A stretch of 64,000 nucleotides of DNA from Rothia nasimurium (GTDB lineage Bacteria > Actinomycetota > Actinomycetes > Actinomycetales > Micrococcaceae): assembly GCF_928392795.1 (NCBI RefSeq), contig NZ_CAKMTJ010000008.1, positions 94,002 to 158,001 on the forward strand, written 5' to 3'. The notes under the pieces were generated by a model. That model searched no databases. It saw only the letters and a list, made by a program, of their open reading frames with translations, and was not told the DNA's origin. The translations under genes and the position numbers were made by a program. How positions within the stretch are numbered: the first letter of the stretch is position 1; each line of letters opens with the position of its first letter. This document shows, in pieces, positions 57,891 through 64,000 of the stretch.

Positions 57891-59324
57891 TTAGCGGGTG
57901 GCGTGCTCTAGCAGAGAGGGAGCCAGACCGATGTAGGTAGCCGGGGTGAGCTCAGATAGCCGGGCTTCGGCGTCCGCACTCAGACCGAGTTCAGCGACGA
58001 ATTCCTTGAGGCGGGCGGCATCGACGCGGTGGCCGCGGGTCAGCTCCTTGAGGCGCTCGTAGGGGTCCTCCATGCCGGGGACGCCCGCGATTGCTTCGGC
58101 GCGCATGACCATCTGAATCGCCTCGGCCAGCACCTCCCAGTTCTCGTCGAGGTCTTGGGCGATGACGTCGGTAGCGATGTCTAGGCGCTCCAGGCCCTTG
58201 ACCACGTTTGAGATAGCCAGTACGGAGTGGCCGAAGGCCACACCGATGTTGCGCTGGGAGGATGAATCGGTCAGGTCGCGCTGCCAGCGGGACTGAACCA
58301 GGGTTGCCCCCAGGGTGTTCAGCAGGGCGTTGGAGATTTCCAGGTTGGCCTCGGCATTCTCGAAGCGGATGGGGTTGACCTTGTGGGGCATGGTGGAGGA
58401 GCCGGTCGCGCCTGCTACGGGAATCTGGCGGAAGAAGCGAATAGAGATGTAGCTCCACACGTCGGTGCAGAGGTTGTGCAGCACCTGGTTGAAGTGGGCG
58501 ATGGAGGAGTAGAGCTCAGCCTGCCAGTCATGGTTTTCGATCTGGGTGGTCAGGGGGTTCCAGTCCAGGCCCAGGCCGGTGACGAACTCTTCTGAAATCT
58601 TCTGCCAGTCGGCGGTGGGTACAGAGACGACGTGGGCGGAGTAGGTGCCGGTTGCGCCGTTGATCTTGCCCAGGAATTCAGCGTTTTCAACGTGCTTGAT
58701 CTGGCGGTTGAGGCGGTAGGCGAAAACAGCCAGTTCCTTGCCCAGGGTTGAGGGGGTGGCGGGCTGGCCGTGGGTGCGAGAAAGCATGGGCACGTCGCGG
58801 GCTTCTTCGGCCAGCTTCATGATCTGCTCAACCAGGCCGCGGGCGGCGGGCAGCCAGACGTTGGTGACGGCGTCCTTGATACCCAGGGCGTAGGAGAGGT
58901 TGTTGATGTCTTCACTAGTGCAGCCGAAGTGGACCAGGGGCTTGAGATGGCCCAGGCCCAGGGGCTCGAGGCGGCGGGCGATGAAGTATTCTACGGCCTT
59001 CACATCGTGCACGGTGACGGCTTCGATTTCTGCCAGCTCGGCGGCAGATTCTTCGGTGAAGTCGGTGACGATGGCGCGCAGGCCGGCGCGCTGTTCGTCG
59101 GTGAGGGGCTCAAGACCGGGCAGTACCTGGTGGTCGCAGAGGTAGATGAACCATTCGACCTCAACGTGGATGCGGTCGCGGTTGAGGGCGGCTTCTGAGA
59201 GGTAGTCGACCAAGGGTTCGGTGGCGGCCTTGTAGCGTCCGTCGAGGGCGCCGAGGGCAAGACCCGCGCCGGTGAGGGAGTGACGGCCAGAGGGCAGGGT
59301 GGTGCAGTTTTCGCGATGAGACAT
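57891..59324 (-). CDS. purB: Adenylosuccinate lyase
   Basis: A lyase of 477 residues that cleaves SAICAR and adenylosuccinate in purine synthesis. It has the N-terminal DGRYKAATEPLVDYLSE, VHFGCTSEDINNLSYA, the active-site loop SSTMPHKVNPIRFENAEANLE (landmark SSTMPHKVNP), and LPSGRHSL near the start. The first 10 residues are non-conserved. The upstream 266 bases hold no further gene before the WXG-like gene. No purine riboswitch was seen. Confidence 0.95.
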   Translation of the reverse strand: MSHRENCTTLPSGRHSLTGAGLALGALDGRYKAATEPLVDYLSEAALNRDRIHVEVEWFIYLCDHQVLPGLEPLTDEQRAGLRAIVTDFTEESAAELAEIEAVTVHDVKAVEYFIARRLEPLGLGHLKPLVHFGCTSEDINNLSYALGIKDAVTNVWLPAARGLVEQIMKLAEEARDVPMLSRTHGQPATPSTLGKELAVFAYRLNRQIKHVENAEFLGKINGATGTYSAHVVSVPTADWQKISEEFVTGLGLDWNPLTTQIENHDWQAELYSSIAHFNQVLHNLCTDVWSYISIRFFRQIPVAGATGSSTMPHKVNPIRFENAEANLEISNALLNTLGATLVQSRWQRDLTDSSSQRNIGVAFGHSVLAISNVVKGLERLDIATDVIAQDLDENWEVLAEAIQMVMRAEAIAGVPGMEDPYERLKELTRGHRVDAARLKEFVAELGLSADAEARLSELTPATYIGLAPSLLEHATR

Positions 59325-59494
59325 GTCTCTAGTTTCTCACGGCTAGGTGGGGTGGCGCACGTTTTAGCGGGGGTGTGAGATGGGCTTTTACGGGTAGGCG
59401 GTGGCTGCCGTCAAGGGGTGTGAACTCACTGCGTCATTGTGCGTCACGGCTGCACCAATTTTGGGGTGGTGTGCGCGGACGGCCGGGGCGGGGC

Positions 59495-59503
59495 TTATCC
59501 ACA
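59495..59503. other. Single perfect DnaA box
   Basis: TTATCCACA occurs once in the purB-WXG spacer. No cluster of boxes or AT-rich unwinding element accompanies it, so an origin is not supported; a regulatory or chance role is open. Confidence 0.3.
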
Positions 59504-59590
59504 GGCGGGCGGACGCTGGTGTCCCGCCGGGTGCTGCTTTTAGGGTGTGGGCTAAGGAATCGCCCGTGAAAGAAGTGAGGAGGAAAAGCG

Positions 59591-60136
59591 ATGCCTTCGG
59601 TGTATGAGCTTGTCGCGGCTGCGGGCAGGGTTGGCCTGGGAAGTCAGGGAGCTGCGAGCGCGTCCGCGGGTGCACTGGGTTTGGCTCAGCGGGTGCGGGA
59701 GTGGTCTGCTGCGCTGGCGCAGCAGGTGTTGGGGCAGGCGGACGCCATCGGGCAGGCCTCTGGGCAGGCTTTAGCTGCGGGGCAGGTGCAGTGGGATTCT
59801 GTGGCTGGCCGTGCCTTTCAGGGGGCTTTGGAGGCAGAAGGGGGTGCAGCTAGGGCTCTGCAGGGGGAGTTGGAGGCCGGTGCCCAGGAGGTGCGGTTGG
59901 CCGGTGAGGCTGTTGCTGCTGAGCTTGAGCTGGTGGCTTCTGCTATCGGTGCTGCCGGGGCTGCTTTTGATGCCGCCTTAGCGGGTATGGCGGTGCTGGA
60001 CGATATCGACTTTGACGACTTTATTGTGCACGCCGAGCGGGCTAATCTACCTGCCCTGCAGGGGGCTCTTACTTCGGCTATGGGTAACCCTCTGCTTGCC
60101 CGTGTGAGCGCTACTTTGGCAGGAGAGGGGTGGTAG
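59591..60136 (+). CDS. WXG100-like helical secretion-associated protein
   Basis: An alanine/glycine-rich helical protein of 181 residues. W68 in VQWDSVAGRAFQGAL gives a WxxxAGxxF pattern like the helix-turn-helix of WXG100/ESX substrates. Two long amphipathic helices lie on either side. It is longer than classical WXG100 proteins (about 100 residues), with a C-terminal part of ERANLPALQGALTSAMGN type. AGGAGG precedes ATG. The last seven bases overlap the lipase-like gene, so the products are probably partners. Export by a type VII system is inferred; no secretion ATPase is in the window. Confidence 0.65.
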   Translation: MPSVYELVAAAGRVGLGSQGAASASAGALGLAQRVREWSAALAQQVLGQADAIGQASGQALAAGQVQWDSVAGRAFQGALEAEGGAARALQGELEAGAQEVRLAGEAVAAELELVASAIGAAGAAFDAALAGMAVLDDIDFDDFIVHAERANLPALQGALTSAMGNPLLARVSATLAGEGW

Positions 60137-62025
60137 GCGTGGTCGCAGCATACGTTTCTGGTGCCCCGGGGGCAGGCCCTTCGGGTGGCCGTATCTCGGT
60201 GGAGTTCTCTGAGCTAGAGCCCCTAGCTCACCAGCTTGCTGCCGTGGCTGGGCGGTACGAAGAAGCGAGCCGGGAACTGGGTGGTCTCACTGCGCGTGTG
60301 GCTCTTTTGGCATCCCTCGACCTGACGGGGGCAGGTAGCCGCGCCCTGGCGTCCTTGGGTACCAGCACCCTAACGCTCACCACCATGGTGGCGGGTATGC
60401 GGGGCCTAGCCCGAGGCGTGCAGAGCGCCGCTGAGAACTACCGGCAGGCGGAGGACTTCGCCAATCGGGTTATTAACCAGACGAATCAGGCTCAGACCCT
60501 GGGCATGGCGGTGCTGCGTGGCACCCAGTCGGCCTTCGGCTACCGGGTTGACCTGCTTAAGCTGGTTGTTAAGCGGGGAGCGGTGCTGGCGGTGGTCTAC
60601 GCGAAGGACGCCTTCTTGCTGGCTCGCACTACTCCCGATGGGCGTAAGGTCATGCAGGATACGACTAAGGGACTTAATAAGCTGGTGCAGGTAACGGGTG
60701 CGAACGGGCGCCTACGGGCTACCCGCGACATGACGGACGTCATCAGCCCCAGCCTGCGCGTCGATAATCTAGACCCCGGTAAGAGCATCCCTCGCTCACA
60801 CCCCACGCACTACGGCCAGGAGCTACCCCTGAGCGCCCGCGGAATCGCCGAGCACTTCCAGCGCATGGAAGGCATAGAGAGCCGGGGTGATGAGCTCTTT
60901 GAAGCCGCCCACTACCAGGGGGCCTGGGACCATGTCATGGTTCAAACCCTCCACAACCCAGAAACCGGTGAAACCCAGTACCTGGTCACTATTCCCGGCA
61001 CAGACGGCGACAGCGAGCGCGAGGATTTCTTGCAACCCTGGCGCGGGGGCACAAACACCTGGGCCGGTACCGCCGGAAGTGCTACCTCGGGGTATGGCTC
61101 CGACCTGGCCCCTAACCAGTACACGGCCCTGATGACCCAGGTAGAGCGAGCCCTGGAACAGGCAGGGGCGGCTGAGGGCAACGGCGTGATTCTGGCCGGG
61201 TTCAGCCAGGGCGGGCTAGCTGCCGGTGCGCTCGCGGCCAATACGTCCTTCGGTTCCCGCTACCGGGTCAAGGGGCTCATCACCCAGGGCAGTCCGGTGG
61301 ACGAGATCAAGGTACCTGCCTCGGTGACCCACGTTGATACCCGGTATAAGGGCGATCCCGTCCCCTACCTTCAGGGTGACCGCCCCGACTACGCGCCCGA
61401 TGCGTCTACCGTGATGCAGCACAGACCTGCAGATGCCTCGGTTCACGGGGCTGCGGACTACGTGAAGATTGCGGGCGCAAACCCCGGTACGGAGCGGGTG
61501 ATACCCGAGCTGCAGGGTTTGATGGGCGGCTACAGCGTGGTAAAAACGACGATTACCGCCGGCACGACCCAGAAGCCCGACATCACCCGCACCGAACAGG
61601 AACAGATGGCTATAGCGGGAGTTGGTAACGCTGTGCACGCGGGGGCTCAGAAAATAGGGTTGGGCAACCGCTTGATCAATAGTTCCAGCATTAACCCCTC
61701 TGACCTCTACCAGGATGCCGACGCAGCCCTGCGCACCTTAGATACCGAGGTGATACAGAAGGGGGATCGCTGGCTCGATACCCAGCTGCGCAAGGTAGAA
61801 ATTGGCGGTGTGCAGCTCTATAACCCCACCATCACCCTGCCAGCGGTGGGGGAGCGGCCGCCTGCGCCCCTGCCCGATAGCAGTATCCGGGTGTATGAAC
61901 CCACCGCCCAGCAGCAGGTGCGCAACCTGACCAATCTAGCTGGGGTGGGTGACCTCATCAGTGACGAAGCAATCGATGAGGGGGTGAGAGTCTTTTTGCC
62001 CGCCAGCTCGACCCCGCCCGAGTGA
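60130..62025 (+). CDS. WXG/LXG-like N-terminal domain fused to alpha/beta-hydrolase (lipase-like)
   Basis: A large protein of 631 residues. Residues 1-130 form a helical hairpin module ending YRQAEDFANRV, where YxxxE fits the type VII signal YxxxD/E. Residues 230-450 are an alpha/beta-hydrolase: nucleophile S359 in AGFSQGGLAAG, candidate acid D409 in KGDPVPYL, and H439 in ASVHGAADYVK. The last 180 residues have no recognised domain. It resembles lipase-type effectors and cutinase-like enzymes. Start taken as GTG coupled to the upstream gene; a GTG nine bases later is an alternative. Confidence 0.7.
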   Translation: MVGVVAAYVSGAPGAGPSGGRISVEFSELEPLAHQLAAVAGRYEEASRELGGLTARVALLASLDLTGAGSRALASLGTSTLTLTTMVAGMRGLARGVQSAAENYRQAEDFANRVINQTNQAQTLGMAVLRGTQSAFGYRVDLLKLVVKRGAVLAVVYAKDAFLLARTTPDGRKVMQDTTKGLNKLVQVTGANGRLRATRDMTDVISPSLRVDNLDPGKSIPRSHPTHYGQELPLSARGIAEHFQRMEGIESRGDELFEAAHYQGAWDHVMVQTLHNPETGETQYLVTIPGTDGDSEREDFLQPWRGGTNTWAGTAGSATSGYGSDLAPNQYTALMTQVERALEQAGAAEGNGVILAGFSQGGLAAGALAANTSFGSRYRVKGLITQGSPVDEIKVPASVTHVDTRYKGDPVPYLQGDRPDYAPDASTVMQHRPADASVHGAADYVKIAGANPGTERVIPELQGLMGGYSVVKTTITAGTTQKPDITRTEQEQMAIAGVGNAVHAGAQKIGLGNRLINSSSINPSDLYQDADAALRTLDTEVIQKGDRWLDTQLRKVEIGGVQLYNPTITLPAVGERPPAPLPDSSIRVYEPTAQQQVRNLTNLAGVGDLISDEAIDEGVRVFLPASSTPPE

Positions 62026-62072
62026 GCTACCGGGGCGGAGCCAGGCTACGAGACGGACGAACCGGCGGGCGC

Positions 62073-63161
62073 TTAAGCTGCCGGGTAGAGGGGGTTATGG
62101 CCGGACGCTACCCGCTCGGCTTCCCGTACCGGGGCAGGGGCAGTGGCGCCGGCGTCCGTATCGAAGGGGGAGCCGCCTAGCGCCTCACGCCCGTGCGGGG
62201 TGAGCCAGCCGGCCAGGTCAGGGCCGGCGGGCACGATGCCGGTGGGATTGATGTCCTCGTGAACAATAAAATAGTGTTCTTTGATTTGCTGGAAGTCCAC
62301 GGTATCGCCAAACCCGGGGGTCTGGAAGAGGTCGCGGGCGTAGCCCCAGAGGTTAGGCATGGAGGTCAGGGTCTGGCGGTTGCACTTGAAGTGACTGTAG
62401 TAGACCGCGTCAAAGCGTACCAGGGTGGTAAAGAGGCGCACATCTGCTTCGGTGATGTGGTCCCCCATGAGGTAGCGGCGGGTGGCCAGGCGCTCTTCAA
62501 CCCAGTCTAGGGCCGTCCAGAGGCGGTCGTAGGCTGCCTCGTAGGACTCCTGGGAACCGGCAAAACCGCAACGGTACACCCCGTTGTTGATTTCGGTGTA
62601 GATACGCTTCATCACCGCCCGCATTTCCTCTTCGAGCTCAGCGGGCCAGAGGTCAGGGGCTCCCTCGCGGTGGTAGGCCTTCCACTCCTTCGAGAAGTCC
62701 TCGGTAATCTGCGGGAAGTTATTGGTGATTACGCCACCTGATTCAATATCGACAATGGCGGGCACCGTAATGCCGCGGGGGTAGTCGGGGAAGCGGGCAA
62801 AGTAGGCCTGCTGCAGGCGCTCAATGCCCAGTACCGGGTCCTTGCCGTCTTCATCGAGGTCAAAGGTCCAGGAGCGGGCGTCGTGGGTGGGGCCGGGTAA
62901 GCCAATGGAGAGAGCATCTTCGAGACCTAGCAGACGGCGGACGATCAGGGTGCGGTTAGCCCAGGGGCAGGCGCGGGCGGCTACCAGGCGGTAGGCACCG
63001 GGCTTGACTGGCCAGAGTTGGTGGTTGGGGTCAAGCTGGGCAGTAGCGGCGGGGTCTGCAACAATGCGGTCTTCAATGTAGGTGGTATCGCGGTTGTATT
63101 CTTCCCCGGCGTGCACGTAGGAGCCGCGGGTTGAATGCTCTGTCTGTTCGGTAGCGCTCAT
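62073..63161 (-). CDS. Thiol-dependent hydroquinone reductase (glutathione S-transferase family, ECM4/YqjG-like)
   Basis: An enzyme of 362 residues related to S-glutathionyl-hydroquinone reductases. The active-site cysteine is C65 in ACPWANRTLIVRRLLGL (landmark ACPWANR). The thioredoxin-like N-terminal domain is followed by the all-helical domain with GDHITEADVRLFTTLVRFDAVY (landmark GDHITEADVRLF). Actinobacteria generally use mycothiol, so the true thiol partner may be mycothiol. ATG chosen because GGAAAG lies upstream; the extension to 63200 is not supported. Its gap to the next gene is 65 bases. Confidence 0.85.
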   Translation of the reverse strand: MSATEQTEHSTRGSYVHAGEEYNRDTTYIEDRIVADPAATAQLDPNHQLWPVKPGAYRLVAARACPWANRTLIVRRLLGLEDALSIGLPGPTHDARSWTFDLDEDGKDPVLGIERLQQAYFARFPDYPRGITVPAIVDIESGGVITNNFPQITEDFSKEWKAYHREGAPDLWPAELEEEMRAVMKRIYTEINNGVYRCGFAGSQESYEAAYDRLWTALDWVEERLATRRYLMGDHITEADVRLFTTLVRFDAVYYSHFKCNRQTLTSMPNLWGYARDLFQTPGFGDTVDFQQIKEHYFIVHEDINPTGIVPAGPDLAGWLTPHGREALGGSPFDTDAGATAPAPVREAERVASGHNPLYPAA

Positions 63162-63226
63162 ATAAGAACTTTCCCACACAATACTTTCAAAGTAAAGCAT
63201 CGTGTGGGGCGTCCTGAAGGCTCTAC

Positions 63227-63838
63227 CTAAGAGGGCAGCGTCAGCCCGCGGTACATACGAGCTGTTCGCGCGTGAGCCCAGGCGCCACCGCAGTCAATGG
63301 GGAGCCCCTCGTCCTCAAAGCCCCGGCGGCCATAAAACTCCCGAGCCCGCTCATTGCCCACGATGTACCAGAGGTAGGCAGGTTCATCAGGGTAGAGAAC
63401 AGCATCAAAAAGAGCCGCCCCCAAGCCCGTGCCGTGAGTCGATGCAAGAGTATAAAGGTGGGTGAGCTCCCGCGTCCCCTCATCAACCGGGGGTAGGCCA
63501 ATCTCTAGCTCCCAGGCCAGGGGGCCGGGGCGGGACAGCGCAAAACCGACCGGGGCCTCCCAATCAATCTCGCCTCCCACCGCACAGCTCAGACCACTGG
63601 CGGGCGTCCATGCCGGATTCTCGTAGGCAAAAAAGGCGCGGGCACCGGGCGCTGCGATATTCTCAGCAAACTCTTCCAGCCAGCCATCCCGGTTAGCCGC
63701 CTGCCGGGCCCCAAAACCGGGGTCTACCAGCCCGTTATAGGTCTCCGCCAGGCACCGTAACTGCAGGTCAACATACTTCTCTGCGTCCTCAGCGCCCACC
63801 GGCGCCACCACATACCTGCCATCAGCTACAAAACCCAT
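63227..63838 (-). CDS. GNAT-family N-acetyltransferase
   Basis: A protein of 203 residues with a GNAT fold. The acetyl-CoA region is LYTLASTHGTGLGAALFDAVL (landmark THGTGLGAALF), with YLWYIVGNERAREFYGRRGF (landmark NERAREFYGRRGF) as the conserved beta-bulge and C-terminal segment. The substrate is unknown. AAAGGA lies nine bases before ATG. It may be co-transcribed with the hydroquinone reductase gene. Confidence 0.82.
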   Translation of the reverse strand: MGFVADGRYVVAPVGAEDAEKYVDLQLRCLAETYNGLVDPGFGARQAANRDGWLEEFAENIAAPGARAFFAYENPAWTPASGLSCAVGGEIDWEAPVGFALSRPGPLAWELEIGLPPVDEGTRELTHLYTLASTHGTGLGAALFDAVLYPDEPAYLWYIVGNERAREFYGRRGFEDEGLPIDCGGAWAHARTARMYRGLTLPS

Positions 63839-63877
63839 GCGTACCCGTCCTTTCACATCACTGTCACTACCCTGGGC

Positions 63878-64000
63878 CTGACCCCTGGAAAGTAGACACG
63901 TCGGGGGTTAGCTATGCTGCTTGGGTCAGTGTAGCTGATGTGAGTGCTTCGAAGTCATCGGGGGCTAGAAGGTTGCACCAGGAGTGTCGTCTGCGTGTGT
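63878..64000 (-). mobile_element. Terminal part of an IS3-type insertion sequence (cut by window edge)
   Basis: TGACCCCTGGAAAGTAGACAC (written here as its landmark CCCCTGGAAAGTAGACAC) near 63882 resembles the terminal inverted repeats of IS3-group elements. Immediately inside lies the end of a transposase frame. The remainder is outside the window, so neither intactness nor target duplication can be judged. Confidence 0.65.
63912..64000 (-). CDS. IS3-type transposase OrfB, C-terminal fragment
   Basis: The minus-strand frame ends TLTQAA-stop, preceded by RRRHSWCNLLAPDDFEAL. The RRRHSWCNxLxPxDFE pattern is the usual C-terminal end of IS3 family integrase-type transposases. Only 28 codons are visible. 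The gene is presumably complete upstream, outside the window. Confidence 0.7.
   Translation of the reverse strand, partial: TRRRHSWCNLLAPDDFEALTSATLTQAA

Noticed and set aside
59495..59503. Replication origin suggested by a DnaA box
   Set aside because: Only one perfect box, no AT-rich region, and no dnaA, dnaN or gyr genes nearby.

Overview
The window looks like chromosomal DNA from a high-GC Gram-positive bacterium of the Actinomycetota, most likely Micrococcaceae and plausibly Rothia or a close relative. This rests on GC-rich coding with frequent GTG starts, an actinobacterial-style phenylacetate (paa) cluster, leaderless or short-leader genes, and the overall look of the proteins. The genus is an inference.

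Positions 1-30,000 form a catabolic supercluster. The left edge holds the end of a homoprotocatechuate (4-hydroxyphenylacetate) meta-cleavage pathway (hpaH, hpaI). A Tat-exported S-layer-homology protein follows. Next comes a complete aerobic phenylacetyl-CoA pathway: paaABCDE plus paaG on the minus strand, then paaI, paaK and paaR, paaZ, and paaJ, paaF and paaH with an MFS permease. Between the paa blocks lies the lower valine (isobutyryl-CoA) pathway: acyl-CoA dehydrogenase, enoyl-CoA hydratase, 3-hydroxyisobutyryl-CoA hydrolase, 3-hydroxyisobutyrate dehydrogenase and methylmalonate-semialdehyde dehydrogenase, with an SDR and an acyl-CoA synthetase. Five copies of a TGACC-N3-CG-TCA palindrome lie upstream of paaA, paaI, paaZ/thioesterase, paaJ and the permease. 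They are the probable operators of the TetR regulator PaaR encoded in the cluster. A hipBA module interrupts the block. An aldehyde dehydrogenase and a FeaR-like AraC regulator close it, probably feeding aldehydes into the pathway.

Positions 31,000-43,700 hold ordinary accessory functions: a flavin-dependent oxidoreductase, a CsoR-controlled copper set (csoR, copZ, copA, ydhK-like lipoprotein), a GH15 glycoside hydrolase, a LysE/LysR pair, a bile-acid-symporter-type permease, a 31-residue membrane peptide, an M48 protease and a lipoprotein. Positions 43,700-46,650 are a scarred, AT-richer patch. It has a decayed IS5-type transposase, an orphan gene, a duplicated leader, a RelBE-type toxin-antitoxin pair and a frameshifted gene; the last two lie between 22-bp direct repeats.

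Positions 46,650-64,000 carry pta-ackA, a DsbA-like lipoprotein, a nitrilase-acylphosphatase-CDF-SpeE-like operon, a deleted EamA permease and a zinc metallopeptidase bracketed by two related proteins of unknown function. They continue with purB, a WXG100-like protein translationally coupled to a lipase-like protein (a candidate type VII secretion effector pair), a thiol-dependent hydroquinone reductase, a GNAT enzyme and the end of an IS3-type element. Several families of hairpin repeats punctuate gene ends throughout. No tRNA, rRNA or CRISPR array was seen.
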